This document shows positions 11,641-22,899 of a stretch of DNA of 64,000 bases, one piece after another. Each line of letters starts with the position of its first letter. Positions within the stretch are counted from its first letter, which is position 1. The position numbers were made by a program, and so were the translations under genes. Where the stretch lies: assembly GCA_029204225.1 (NCBI GenBank), contig CM055102.1, positions 17,568,223-17,632,222 on the forward strand, read 5' to 3'. The DNA comes from Diphasiastrum complanatum (Eukaryota > Streptophyta > Lycopodiopsida > Lycopodiales > Lycopodiaceae). Under the pieces are notes generated by a model. It saw only the letters and a list, made by a program, of their open reading frames with translations, searched no databases and was not told the DNA's origin.

Positions 11641-13236
11641 AACGGGATCCGTTTCAAGTGCCGTCCACTGGACAACCTCGATAGGAACATGTGGGAACAG
11701 ACAGGACGAGGGATGGACGGACGGCCGGCCGGCCGGCCCAAAATGTCCGTCGGAAGTTCGAGATTAAACAGGGCTTCAGGGACACTTTGTCCGGTCGGGA
11801 CCTGAAAACTGGGAAATGTTTCGGAGCCCCCGTGTTGGTACGCAAAATTTCGACAGCGTCTTGCAGCGTGTTGAAGTTGTGCCATAAGTAATTAGTAAGC
11901 TGTTGAAGTTCATCCGGGGAGAAACCGATCTCATCAACCGAGACATAGTAGTGTGTAGGTCTTGTGGTTCCCTGTAGTGAATGACACAGTTTTGCATAAG
12001 TAACTAGTAAGTTATTGAAGTTCATCCGGGGGGAAACCGATCTCATCATATAAGACATAGTAGTGTGTAGGTCTTGTGGTTCCCTGTCTTGAGAGCTTGT
12101 CACTCTTCTGGTGAGCATTCATTTCCCCCAGAGACTTGTGGTCCTGAGAGCTTGTCACTCTTCTGGTGAGCGTTCACCTCTCCCAAATCCTCTGGTGAGC
12201 ATTCACTTTTTTGAGACAGTCACTGATGCACCCTAAACCCTAAATCAATAATCTGCTTGCCATGCAAACCATCATCTTCACTCCAAACCTCTTTCAAATC
12301 TTTCTTTGCCGCTTTTTTTGAGCTTAGTTCCCAATGAAGGTTCATAATAATTTATGGACTGCTCATTAGTCATCGTTGTTTGGTAATATCTCAGTTATGG
12401 GAGGCCTGGGCAGTGGTTAGGTTTGTTGCAAATTTTTTTGCAAATCTTTTTAGGCACCTTTTTCCTTTTTTTTAACAGGAGGGGGCAGGTGGGTGCCAGA
12501 CACCCTCTGATAATTAATTCCCGGGGGGGGTAGGGGGAGGAAAATTGTTTTTATTTCATTTTGGGGATATGGGACAATGAGGGGAGGGGCCTGTATTTTT
12601 TTTATTTTTTTTTAAATTGAAAAATGTCGGACGCGTCCGGACCCGAACGCACCCCTGAGGCGTCCGCGTCCGGACGCACGTCCGCCCCCAGGGTCCGCTT
12701 CCTTAGCTCTAGATTCATGGTTTTGTTGTTATATTAACTGTCGCTGCTATTGACTATCACAGTCAACAATCATTGTTGGATAGTCATTCGACCTATGCAC
12801 AGCTTATTTTTCCAACAAAGGGAAGATGTCATCCCTCCAACGTTACTTACTTTTTCTTAGAAAGTCTTCACATTTGTGGATTACATTGTAAACACCATCC
12901 ATAGTTTACATCCATATCTCAATTATGACTTCCGAAGTACAACCAATCAAAAAGAACTGAAATAATCAAAAGTTTTGAAAGAAAATTATGTTTCAAGTTG
13001 CAACACACAAAACTGACATGAACGCTGATATTAATAGCACCTCGAAACATGGCGTTGTCAAGTAAAATACGCACAGTATCCTAGGCTTTCAGCACCTTCA
13101 GGCTTCCAAAATTAATGGTCATGATTGTAGCCAAAGACTAAAGTGAATAGCATCAAAGGCCACATATGGAAAAGCAGTATTCAAAATACATAAAACTTGA
13201 GAAGAATTTAAATGTGCACACACGGTTGATTACTAA
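11641..13236. other. Repeat-rich spacer between copia remnant and hAT copy 2
   Basis: No gene is recognised. It holds a GGCCGGCCGGCC-type GC patch (11722-11738), tandem repeats (11883-12178), poly-G/poly-T tracts near 12420-12610 and a self-complementary CGGACGCGTCCGG-rich patch (about 12627-12700) that may be an end of another inserted element. Confidence 0.6.
11883..12087. repeat. Two-copy tandem repeat, period about 112 bp
   Basis: The phrase CATAAGTAA(T/C)TAGTAAG...GGTCTTGTGGTTCCCTGT occurs at 11883 and again at 11995 with few differences. A separate 32-bp phrase (GAGAGCTTGTCACTCTTCTGG...) occurs at 12091 and 12147. Confidence 0.85.
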
Positions 13237-13244
13237 GTTAAGAG
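13237..13244. other. 8-bp target site duplication (left) of hAT copy 2
   Basis: GTTAAGAG, identical to 23828-23835 directly after the right end of the element. Confidence 0.85.
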
Positions 13245-13395
13245 CATAGAATTAATGAACCGTCCACGGTTCTGAGAACCGTACGGTCATAGAACCCACG
13301 GTTCCCAGATTCGTGGGTTCTGGGAACCGTGGTAGGAACCTTACCACGGTTCCTTGAACCGTGGTACGGTTCACCTAAATAATTAATTAATTAAT
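13245..13395. repeat. Left terminal/subterminal repeat zone of hAT copy 2
   Basis: It starts CATAGAATTAATG and contains at least eight ACGGTTC, GAACCGT or close variants, several arranged as palindromes (GAACCCACGGTTCCCAG...GGGTTCTGGGAACCGTGG). It ends in an ATTAATTAATTAAT tract. A matching zone lies at the right end. Confidence 0.8.
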
Positions 13396-13559
13396 TTCCT
13401 AAATTTTCCCCCCCAAAAACCCTTATAGCTCGTTTTTTGACCCTCATTTCTCATTTTTTGCAGGTGGAGGTTTCTGAGAGAGTGGGTGGAGGTTTCTGAG
13501 AGAGTGCTGCTCAGATTGGTGAGAGAGAAGAGGGCAGGGGAGAGAGAGACTGTAGCGGC

Positions 13560-14040
13560 CTCTGTAGAGAGAGAAAATTAGGGTTTAGTTGTAGGGTGGC
13601 TAAAAAATCAGGTCTAAGACAGAGATCTACAATCCTATAAAATTACAATCACAAAATTTGGCCAAAAGTACAGCCAAAAATGGGGAAAACAGACTGCAAA
13701 AACTATTGCTAACTAAACTTGGAATGAAATCACTAAAATGGCCATAACTCGGTCATTATAGCTCCAAATCAGAAAAATTCACTCCAGAAAGCTAAGAGAG
13801 AGAGCTATTGATCTAAAAAGATTACTTGGTCAAAATTGAAACCAAAACATTCTGAAAATTGAAAAAAACAAGAAAACTATTAGTAAAAACTCCTCTAAAA
13901 CTAGAAGAAAGCCACCAAATCTGATGGGGAAGGTATCTAAGGCTCTGATACCAAAATTGTCATGTGCCAACCTTAGCCAGCTCATCTAGAGAGAGAAGGA
14001 TAGGGTTTATGGGTTAGGGTTTTTCTTAGAGCCAAAAATC
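13560..14040 (-). other. Possible LTR-retrotransposon remnant with primer site (reverse orientation)
   Basis: GGCTCTGATACCA at 13941-13953 is the reverse complement of the initiator tRNA-Met primer site. The sequence to its right (from 13958, TGTCATGTGCC...) would be an LTR end, and that to its left a leader. No LTR pair or coding sequence is visible, so only a short remnant inside the hAT element can be claimed. Confidence 0.4.
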
Positions 14041-14135
14041 AGGATTTTTGCATTTGTCTTGTCTTGCACTTCTTCCGTACTTCACTTCCGTACTCCCTGT
14101 TTCCTTAACCGTCTCACACCCTGCCTGCTGGAGAT

Positions 14136-14692
14136 ATGCCTGAGCTCTGGGGTGAGGTGGACCAAGACCCCGAGTTCGTTAGGTCTGACGTTCGGTCTGG
14201 GACACGTGGATGGTCCTGTAGGTTTCGTCATGCTCGTTTTGTCAGCACTCTCACTAGGCTGAAAGGCCATCTCCTTGGTGCTGTCAAGGGTGATGGCAGA
14301 CGCTTAGGCTCCCACCCTTGCCCACACATGCCTACTCTGGAGCGTTGTAGGCTCATTGACATATATGGAGCTCGATTGACGCAGGACGGTATGTCACTAG
14401 ATCCTGATGTATATGCAGTGGTATCATCCACCCCACGGGATCCACTAGCTCCTCGTCCACCACCACCACGTCCTCCCCCACCTCCTGTTCTTGCTCCTCC
14501 CCCTCAGCCTGATGCACATCCACCACTCGTTCCTCAGCCCACCGCACCACATCCTACTGCACCACCACATCCCACTGCACGACATCCCGCCCCTCCTCCT
14601 GCTACATCTATTCCAGTCGGTGCATTTCCACAGCGTCCTCCTGCAGTCACTCAGATGACTCGCCCAGTGCAGGCATTCCGTTTTCTTCACTG
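14136..14692 (+). pseudogene. hAT transposase remnant 2: BED-like N-terminus and proline-rich linker
   Basis: The frame from ATG 14136 aligns with the BED finger of the first hAT copy: GWSCRFRHARFVS...RLKGHLLG, then a conserved-position PHMPTLERCRLIDIYG. The second cysteine of the expected C-x2-C pair is Arg (CRFR instead of CxxC), so the zinc site is damaged. A Pro/His/Ala-rich linker (14440-14630) corresponds to the proline-rich linker of copy 1. A stop follows at 14690-14692. Confidence 0.75.
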
Positions 14693-14899
14693 AGTCGGCA
14701 CCAGATGGTCTCTCACAGGACATCCTGGACATACCATCCACTTTCCCCACACATCAGGATGATTTGGACTCCGATGATGAGGACGGTGATGATAGACAGT
14801 GTGGTGAGGTTGGTTCTTCTGGAGCTTCTTCGCCACCATCTCTGCAGCCCCAGCATCCCCCGCAGCCGCAGCATCCCCCTCAGCCACCTCAGGCTATCC

Positions 14900-16190
14900 G
14901 TACCACCTACCTTACGTCCAGGGTGGAGGATCTCACCACACAGATGATGCCTCTTAGGAAGGCCTGGGAGAGTTATGGGTGCTCGATCATGTCTGATGGC
15001 TGGAATGACACCCGCCGTCGGCCAGTGATCAACATACTGGTGTCCTGCTGCATGGGCACTATGTTCTATCGGGCCATTGATGCTAGTAGAGGTGGTGGGG
15101 TCATTGACGGATAGTTTATGTTCGATATCATCAGTCAGGTTATAGAGGAGGTTGGCCCTGCCAACGTAGTGCAGGTTGTCACCGACAACGCAAGTGATTG
15201 CGTGAACATGTCTCACTTGCTACAACAGCAGTACCCTGCTATTGTATGGACCCCCTGTGCTGCACAAAGCATTGATCGCTTGCCCTGGGTTCGCACGATA
15301 GCTGACATGGCACTTGCTGTGGTGACATTTATCACCCGGAAGAGGCATGCCCTCGCCCTATTCCGCACCTTCAGTTCACTTGATCTGAAGAAACCAGCTC
15401 CCACACGTTTTGCATTCGACCTGATTGTCATGCATAGGCTTATTAGAATCAGACATCAACTCAGACAGATGGCCACTAGTGCTGCATTTAGGGAGCTGCC
15501 TTTCTCTAGTAGGCCTGATAGTTTGAGATTTTTGAGGATTGTGTTTGACGATGATTTTTGGCGTCAGGCTGAGAGCATTACATCTGTGATGAGTCCGTTG
15601 TTCTACCATGTTCTGAGGTTAGTTGATAGCGAGGGTAGCACTATGGGCCTTATCTACGAGTTCATGGACAGGATTGGACAGCTGCTAAAGCAGCATTTTT
15701 TCTCTGAGGACAGGTATGGAACTTGATGGTCATTTCAGTCATTTGTTGTTTTGGAATCTGTCTATTGTAATTGAAATAGGTTTGCTATCATCTTCGCATC
15801 TTCGGATTTATTCGTTGACATGTCATTAACTATGTGAAACAGGATGGTGGTGTTGCGGGACATCTGGGAGTGTAGGTGGAATTGGTTCCATAGGCCGATT
15901 CACTCTGTTCCCCACCTATTGCATCCCATGTGGCTATCAGAGCGGCAGGCATCAAACATGGAGCTAGGTTTGGATTGGTTGAGATATTTGGATGGAGTCG
16001 CCGGACACTTCACTGACATAGATGTTGTTGAGACACAGTACATTGCCTTCAAGAGGCAAGTAGGTGTGTTTGGCCACCACGCGGCGCTGAATCCCAGCAG
16101 ACGGGAGAGAGCGGTGACTTGGTGGAACCTCTATGGTTCTGCATGCCCAACTCTACAAAAGCTGGCCTTGCGAGTGCTATCACAGGTATT
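14900..16190 (+). pseudogene. hAT transposase remnant 2: DUF659-like and catalytic core
   Basis: Continuous similarity to hAT transposase follows. SCSIMSDGWNDTRRR-type text (GCSIMSDGWNDTRRRPVINI, 14980-15040) leads across a TAG at 15112 into VVQVVTDNASDCVNMSHLL, IVWTPCAAQSIDRLPWV and PAPTRFAFDLIVMHRL. MGLIYEFMDRIGQLL ends near 15714. A likely intron (15715-15840) precedes MVVLRDIWECRWNWFHRPIHSVPHLLHP...SRRERAVTWWNLYG (15844-16185), which ends at CACAG/GTATTC. It is the best-preserved part of either hAT copy. Confidence 0.85.
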
Positions 16191-16279
16191 CCTTTACCCA
16201 CCAAATTCTATGAGATTAAAGATGGGTGTTAAATGGATGGAATTGACTAATGCGCTTTTTTGAATTTTATGACTGTCAA

Positions 16280-17061
16280 TAGGATTGTTCCTCCAGTGTA
16301 TGCGAGCGCAACTGGAGCACATTTTCTTTGATCCACACGAAAAGGCGTAATCGCCTTTCTATTGCACAGATGACACGGCTGGTTTTTTCAACACCAATGC
16401 AAGGTTGAGTGACAGACTTGCATCTATTGTGGACCCTCTAGAGGTGTTGCCCTCATAGTGTTTACTAGGCGATGATGATCCAGCTGATTCCACCACGCCC
16501 ATGCCGAGGGCTGATGTTGCGGCTGACATTGCAGCAAAGACAGAGAGAGAGTTGTTGCGGGTTAGACGGTTATTGATGGACAGAGTGGGTCATGATCAGG
16601 ATACAGGTGCTGGCCAGGGGACAGGTATGGGCATGGGTGCTGATGAGGAGGATGAGGATGATGATGATGATGATGATTTGGGTATTCATGCTCCAGGATT
16701 GGAGACCATGGCTGAGGCAAAGCTTGATGCAGAGCTTGAGGCAGAGTTTGAGGCAGAGTATGAGGCAGACATAGGCTATGGCCTGGAGGATGATCAATTA
16801 CAGAGGATGATGGCAGGGATGTATGAGCCACCTCTACCAGAGCAGGATGTGTACCGACCTGATCCACTACCAGAGGATATACAGCATGAGAGAGAGACAG
16901 TGGATGCAGCACATGTTGGGGATGCTGACCATATGGCACAGGACACTTTTGCAGGGGATACAGCAGAGGGTGGAGATGCATGTGCCACAGTGGGAGGGAT
17001 TGATGGTGTGCAGGATTCACAGGCCCCTGCAGATGTTCATGTTGATGATGATGCAGATCGG
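16280..17061 (+). pseudogene. hAT transposase remnant 2: dimerization segment and acidic tail
   Basis: After an acceptor-like CAATAG (16282) the DNA encodes DCSSSVCERNWSTFSLIHTK, the hAT dimerization motif. A frame from 16501 then encodes a strongly acidic tail with an Asp run (EEDEDDDDDDDLG) and Glu/Ala repeats (DAELEAEFEAEYEAD). The frame is cut at 17061 by the truncated LTR of the nested chromovirus and its original continuation lies beyond 22226. Confidence 0.75.
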
Positions 17062-17109
17062 ACCTATTTGTGTTCTCTAGGGTTCGGCACTGGTTACGAG
17101 CTCGTAACA
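17062..17109 (-). repeat. 3' LTR of chromovirus 2, truncated to 48 bp
   Basis: The stretch CTAT(T/C)TGTGTTCTCTAGGG...GAGCTCGTAACA matches 22179-22226. Beyond it (toward lower coordinates) the sequence is hAT coding DNA, so about 310 bp of LTR are missing. Confidence 0.88.
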
Positions 17110-17120
17110 CTCCCTCCCCC

Positions 17121-18760
17121 TTAAGAACCGTCTTGGTCCTCTAAGACAAAGTCTGGAAAAATCTTGCGAAGGACGCTGCCTCTTTCCCAAGTGGCATTCT
17201 CAACAGGCTGATCATTCCACTTAACCAGATATTCTCGGTATAGAGTATGACGAGTCTGCGTCTCTCTACTATCAAGAATCTCCTCTGGTTCATGTGGAGG
17301 TTGTTGAGGATCCAATGGGAGAACTAGAACACTGTCCCCTACCAGATTGTCTGATCTGGTTAAGGCTTTTCGTAACTGACTTACATGAAAGACTGGAAAA
17401 ACCTTACTGTTGTGTGGGAGTTCTAGTTCATAGGTGACCTCGCCTAGTCTCCTACTGATGGTAAAGGGACCACAATACCTTGGAGACAACTTAGCACACA
17501 CTCCTGATTTGAGGGTTTTAGAGTCAACTGGGACTCTCAAGTAGACTTTCTCACCAGTGGAGAACTGCACATCCCGTCTGTGTGGATCTGCATAATGCCT
17601 GGCTCGATCCTAGGACTGTCTAATGCTACGCTTAGCATATTCTATCATCTGGTTTAGGTCCTCTAAAAAGTTTCTGGCTGCTTCAACTTTTTCTTGTTTA
17701 AACCCTACAACTGTGGGTGAGCGTGGCTGGAAACCGTACATCAGCATAAATGGGCTGTATCCCGTAGCTGAATGTTTGGTACTGTTGTAAGCAAACTCTA
17801 ATATCGAGAGATACTCCTCCCAATTAGTTTGCTTCTTGCTGACGTATGCACGAAGCATATCCTCCAGCACTTGATTTACCCTTTCTGTTTGACCGTCCGT
17901 CTGTGGATGGTCGGTGGTACTCATATTAAGTTTAGTATGGAGATGATGGAATACTGCCCTCCAAAAATTTCCAATAAACTTACTGTCCCGGTCGCTGACT
18001 ATGCCGGAAGGTAGACCGTACAATTTAAATAGCCCGTCTACAAACAACCTTGCTAACTCTGGAGCTCTAACGGTTGTTTTGGTCGGAATGAAATGAGCCA
18101 TTTTGGTCAGACGGTCAACTGTGACCCATATAGCGTCATTACCCTTTTGGGTTTTAGGCAGGCCTACTATAAAATCCATGGAGATACTCTCCCATTTACC
18201 AGCTGGTATTTCTAAGGGATGCAACAACCCTCCTGCCTTTAAACGCTCTGCTTTATTTACTTGACATTTCTGGCAACTAGTTACATACTGGTGGACGTCC
18301 TTTTTCATACTGGGCCAAAAAATTTGCCTACGAAGAAGCTCATAGGTCTTCTGTATGCCTAGGTGTCCCGCGCTAGGATTGTCATGACATTCATATAGGA
18401 CCTGCTGCCTATAATCCTCTGAATTGGGGACACATACTCTATCTCTATAGAGCAAGTACTCATCCTGAATGGAATACTGTTTCCATTTGAATCCTTGCGT
18501 CAACTGACCCTCAACCACTGGGGTTTGCTTGGGTAATACAGGCTCAGAATCCTCAACGTCATCTGACGACGTACACTCGGACTCATCGTCATCCTCAACG
18601 GAAGCTGCAGTATTCTTGGATGAACTGGCACCAGCCCCGGGAACTGGTTCTGGAGTCTGTAACTGTCTGTTCTGGACTGAGTTCCAGATAATAGAGAAGA
18701 ATGCATCATGCTGGCATTTCCCTCTCAAGGACTTGATATTTGATAGACATGTCAAACTCT
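17121..18760 (-). pseudogene. Integrase and chromodomain of chromovirus 2
   Basis: Read on the - strand. The HHCC zinc segment (ECHDNPSAGHLG...CQKCQVNK) is followed by the catalytic core MDFIVGLPKTQKGNDAI, SDRDSKFIGNFWRAVF and HPQTDGQTERVNQ. One TAG near 17612 interrupts, then the GPY/F module continues in the same frame (KLSPRYCGPFTISRRLG...FPVFHVSQLRKA). A chromodomain (TLYREYLVKWNDQPVENATWE) ends near 17121. Except for this stop the region is well preserved. The start overlaps an RNase H/tether segment read in another frame. Confidence 0.92.
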
Positions 18761-18900
18761 TGCATCAACTCTGCCCAACGAGCTTTCCGACTTCTAAGCT
18801 CAGGTTGATTGCAAAGGTATCTGAGACTCTCATGGTCTGTCAGGACCTCAAAGTTGGCACCATACAAATAATGCCTCCAAGTCTTAAGGGCATGGCCGAG
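18720..18900 (-). pseudogene. RNase H tail fused to reverse transcriptase stub by deletion
   Basis: On the - strand, the sequence reads [40 protein letters not shown]: the end of RNase H. Directly upstream the frame is VKNKYPMPR, the very beginning of reverse transcriptase. Everything between, roughly 280 residues in relatives including the catalytic Asp pair, is absent at this point. Confidence 0.88.
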
Positions 18901-20350
18901 GCATAGGGTATTTATTCTTAACTGTGACTTTATTGAGGGCTCTGTAATCTACGCAAAGACGCATAGACCCCTCTTTCTTTTTCACCAATAGGACTGGTGA
19001 GGCCCATGGTGAACTACTGGTCTGAATTTGGCCTTTCCCAAAATAGTCTGTTAACTGCCTAGTTATTTCTTCATCCTCTGTTCGGCTGACCCGATACGGA
19101 GGTTTAGAAATAGGTGTTGTACCTGGTACTAGGTTTATTACATGATCTACCTCTCTGCTAGGTGGTAAACCATGTGGCAAATCTTCAGGAAAAACATCTT
19201 TAAATTTAGACAATAAAGTTTCTAATTTACTGATTTTCTGCTGAATAGAACTGGAAATAGAAACTTCAGGAACAAACTGAAAGTCACATAAGAATACCTG
19301 ATGGTCTTCGTCTCCGATTAGCTGACAGAGCTCTGAACTGCAGACCATAGGGCTGTTGGGAACATCATGCTCCCCATGCAACTGGATCTCTCGGCCTTTA
19401 TGCTGAAAGCTGAGGGTGTTCTCCTGATAGTTTCTGTGGAGGGAAGGTCCTAAACTGTAGAGCCAATCTCTCCCGAGAACAATGTCTGTTCGATCCAGGT
19501 GCATTATCTGAAAGTTTATTTCATCTTGGTACCCCTGAATACCAAGATCTAACTTACTTACCATAGTTTCCCATATTTTTTTATCTTCACCCTTAGCTAA
19601 TGAAACTATGTACCTATGCTGACTAGGTACTTCTGGTAGTTTAAGCTTTTTAACCAGGGTGTGGTTGATGAAATTATGGGTTGCCCCATCATCAACCATG
19701 ACTCTTACTGACTGGTTACCAACTTTCCCATGCATACGTACTAGGTCATGCGGCCCAAAGCTGAAGGGTCTCGCTAGCATTGCAGAGGTCAGCTGGCAAC
19801 AGTGTTCATGATCTTCATGATACACTTTGATCTCGGAAGCTGCCGAGTCACTGGGGAAACATACAGTCTGAACAAGATGAACTTGTTTTTTATCTTTCTT
19901 ATCTTTTTTAGTGAAAGGCCCCTTGGGACACTGTCTGACTGTGTGTCCCTTGCCCATACACACAAAGCACAAACGTTCTTGTTTGGCTTTCTCAAAATCA
20001 TCTGGTTTTAAGGGCTGTATGAGTGAAGGGCATTTCTGAGGAGCTTCACCTTTAAATTTATCTTCTTTCTTTCTTTTTAAAAATTTCTTTTTAAATTGAA
20101 AGTCTTTCTGAGGAGGCTGCTCAGAAAGTGGCTGTTGTCTCGCCCTCTTCCTACCCACTGAATCATCGTAGATTTGTGCATATCTGAGAGCTTGCTCAAG
20201 GGTAGTAGGCGAGTTTCTCTGGACCTCTACTTTATATTCATCTTTGAGGCCACGGACAAATCCCCTGATTTTCTGATAGTCATCCATATTTTTAATCTTT
20301 AAAATTGCTTCTCGATACTGCGAGATATATTGGATGAGGGACTTGTCCAT
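18884..20350 (-). pseudogene. gag C-terminus, protease and reverse transcriptase stub of chromovirus 2
   Basis: An open frame of 488 residues on the - strand. It carries a basic linker, a CCHC zinc knuckle [14 protein letters not shown], and the aspartic protease motif [15 protein letters not shown], where the usual DTGA/DSGA is DDGA. The second protease half is [10 protein letters not shown], and the linker [16 protein letters not shown] precedes the first reverse transcriptase motif [19 protein letters not shown], after which the sequence is deleted. A frameshift and stop separate it from the gag N-terminus at 20395. Confidence 0.9.
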
Positions 20351-20394
20351 TACTGTTCTTTCCCAGGCTTCCTAGGCTTTATCAAGTTCATTCT

Positions 20395-21000
20395 CTATAG
20401 AAATTCTCTTAGGAAAGCTTCTTCAAAAGCTTTCCATGACCGGGGAGTCTGCCCAGTCTCCTGGAGACTTAACCACCACTTATAGGCCATAGGCCCTAAG
20501 GAAAGACTGGCCTCAATTGCTTGCAAATGGTCAGGGGTCTGTTTAAGAGCATGAATGTTCTTCCATTTGCTGAGGAAGGTTTGTAGAATATCTGCATTTC
20601 TATCCTTCTCTTCCCCATTAAAAGTAGGAGGCTTTAAATCTTTAAAAACACTGGGGTGAGACCGTAAAGTCTCACCCGAAACTGATGGAAGTGGAGAAGG
20701 GGATAATTGAGAAGTGGAGGGAAGGCTTCCTTTCGCGGAACTCAAAATCAAGTTTTTGAGTTCAGCGAACGAGTCGTCCACACTGGACTTGAAATTGGCT
20801 AATGCCAACTTCAGATCATCCACTTCTGTTACCAATTGGAGGAACTGCTCCTTGGTAACTAGTTCGTCGAGTTCTTCGGCGAACTGTTCCTGTTCTTCTA
20901 CTTCCATGGGTTCCTTCCCTTTCCTGTAAGCCAAGGCTTCTGTTTCAAGTTCGTCGAAGCCTCTCTCCGGGGGTTGATCAGGTCCCTGAGGAGTGGTCAT
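20395..21000 (-). pseudogene. gag N-terminus of chromovirus 2
   Basis: ATG at 21000 on the - strand. It begins acidic (GKEPMEVEEQEQFAEELDEL), then has a short predicted coiled coil (LQLVTEVDDLKLALANF) and the capsid start (LKPPTFNGEEKDRNADILQT...YKWWLSLQETGQTPRSWKAF). The end is joined by frameshift to the frame at 20350. Confidence 0.85.
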
Positions 21001-21868
21001 CTTCAGAACTGAAAGAGAGGTACCTTAACTTCTGACTAAAAATAAGAAAAGAGATTGACTAAACTGGAAAAACGAAAGTAGAATATTTAGCTTTTTCTTA
21101 GGACTGTACTTCCAGAGAGAAAAAGCAAGAAACCCCCTCAGTTCTTCCGCAGCTGTCCAATCCGTCTTCTTAAACAATTTCCAATTTGCTAGCTCTTCAC
21201 CCTCGCCGTCTGAGTAGCAACCAATCTGCTTGCAAAAATCAGATTTGAAGACCCTACACAGTGGACAAAAATCCGATTTCTATCCTGGAGGCCCCTCGTT
21301 GTCTGCTCCACAGAGTTATGACTCCAAAAAAAGTGGAATTTGGCCCCCAAAAACTTGTGAAAAATTCTGATCTATGATAAGGGGGAAACCCTCGCTGTCT
21401 GCTGCTCCAGAAATCTCAAGTTTAAGACCACAAACCGGTCTAAAATTCCGGAGTTTGAAGGAGACTGCTCGCTGCTTTGAGTAAAGATCTGATCCTTCAA
21501 ATCCGCCCTCATCTGCTCAGGAATCCACTGCAGAACAGTGATGAATCTGCCCAGAGATTGCTCTCTATCCATCGCTGGATCTACTTCCAGATTTCTACCT
21601 CAAACCCGCTCTGATTTCTAAAGTTTGCACTCACAAATCAGAGATAGATATCTAGTTTTTACAACGACTGATCTGTACTTGCAATCTGGCTCAGGTTCTA
21701 CTCAAAAAATGAGTAATTCCTCTGCAAAAGCAGCGATGGATGGCTGTCACTACAGCGATTTCTCTCCTCTCCTCTTTTCTGAAAGTTTGAGAATTCTTTC
21801 TTACCTTCTGATAGATTTCTCTACTGCTGCTACTAAGCTCCCAAAGAAGGAGATGGCTCTGATACCAG

Positions 21869-22226
21869 TGTAAGAGATCCTAACACCACAGTAGGGCAAA
21901 CACTAACTGATCCACCCAACCTTGCCTACTCCCTGATATAGAGTAAGCCCCTCCTAGCCCAGTGTGAGGACTGGTAGCATGCTACTGCCAAGTGTCGGCC
22001 ACGTGGCACTGACATGGCCGACTGCACGTCGGGACCCAACTGGGAGCCCTATCCTGCTGACAGGGTCCCTAGGCTGTGTTAGGCCCGCCATGGCTATGGA
22101 CCGTGCTGGGGCACACTACTCACACTGTCTTGCCCTGTTGGTCATGTACACTGGACACGACCCTGACTGTGGTATCTAACCTATCTGTGTTCTCTAGGGT
22201 TCGGCACTGGTTACGAGCTCGTAACA
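21869..22226 (-). repeat. 5' LTR of chromovirus 2
   Basis: 358 bp. On the - strand it reads TGTTACGAGCTCG...GATCTCTTACA, one base before the primer site (21867-21855). hAT coding sequence resumes at 22227. Confidence 0.88.
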
Positions 22227-22825
22227 ATCCAGCACCATCAGCTGCTGGTTCACATACAGCTGTCACTCGTACGGCTCTTACTCATGCAACTCCCAGGCAT
22301 ACAGCGCCGACACATACATCCAGTTATACAGTTGCCCCCCACATTCCACCATCTGCACCTGCACGTCGCCTCCCAGGGCCACCTCGTCATGTTACACTGG
22401 CTTTTTCGATTGGTGTACAGCCTCGCCCTCATCTTACAGCAACTGCACCACGGCCTAGTCCTGCCATCCCAGAGGGTTCCACTCATAGACCCCTTCTCCC
22501 AGCAGGTTACTGTCCAGGAGGAGCTGTCCTTCACCAGCCTGCAGTACAGCCGTATTCATACACGCCGCCTACATTCAGGGTGCCTGCATCTCGTGCCACA
22601 CCCATTCCTGCATCAGCGGCACCTCCTACTGCATCTGCTTCCACAGCACCAGCTCGTAGGCGTCCAGGAAGGCCTCCAGGATCTGGCAGGGGGTCTTCTC
22701 GAAGAGGCAGAGGTCCTAGTTAGACAGTGGCACGTAGACAGAGAGGGAGGCCGCGTGGCTCTGGCAGAGGTGCATCTCGCATCACTTTGTCAGGGACACA
22801 GATTGAGGGAGGTTTTACATGACTT
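22227..22825 (+). pseudogene. hAT transposase remnant 2: C-terminal Pro/Ala tail with AT-hook-like motif
   Basis: The host hAT frame resumes after the chromovirus. It encodes a Pro/Ala/Thr-rich tail ending in a basic ARRRPGRPPGSGRGSSRRGRG segment, which resembles an AT-hook (R-G-R-P type), and a stop at 22721-22723. Continuing DNA to about 22820 encodes similar Arg/Gly text in another frame. That it belongs to the same element is inferred from position between the hAT borders. Confidence 0.55.
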
Positions 22826-22899
22826 CAGTGAGGGTGTGACAGAGGAGGATGAGTTGGATGATTTTGATGATCCGGATGCCACACAGCCATTTTGAGGAC

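Larger units (their letters stand above)
17062..22226 (-). mobile_element. Nested Ty3/gypsy chromovirus 2, non-autonomous (- strand)
   Basis: The 5' LTR lies on the right (21869-22226), with primer site complement GGCTCTGATACCA at 21855-21867. The 3' end is on the left: a polypurine tract (complement of CTCCCTCCCCCTTAAG, 17110-17125) is followed by only 48 bp of LTR (17062-17109) identical or nearly so to the start of the right LTR. Coding order on the - strand is gag, zinc knuckle, protease, a stub of reverse transcriptase, the end of RNase H, integrase, chromodomain. The reverse transcriptase core has been deleted, so the copy cannot have been autonomous since that event. Confidence 0.92.

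Noticed and set aside
11654-12118. 154-codon - strand open frame across the tandem repeats
   Set aside because: It is composed of the repeated unit read in one frame, without a recognisable domain.
16562-17110. Long - strand open frame with His-rich text
   Set aside because: It is the antisense shadow of the Asp/Glu-rich hAT tail on the + strand.
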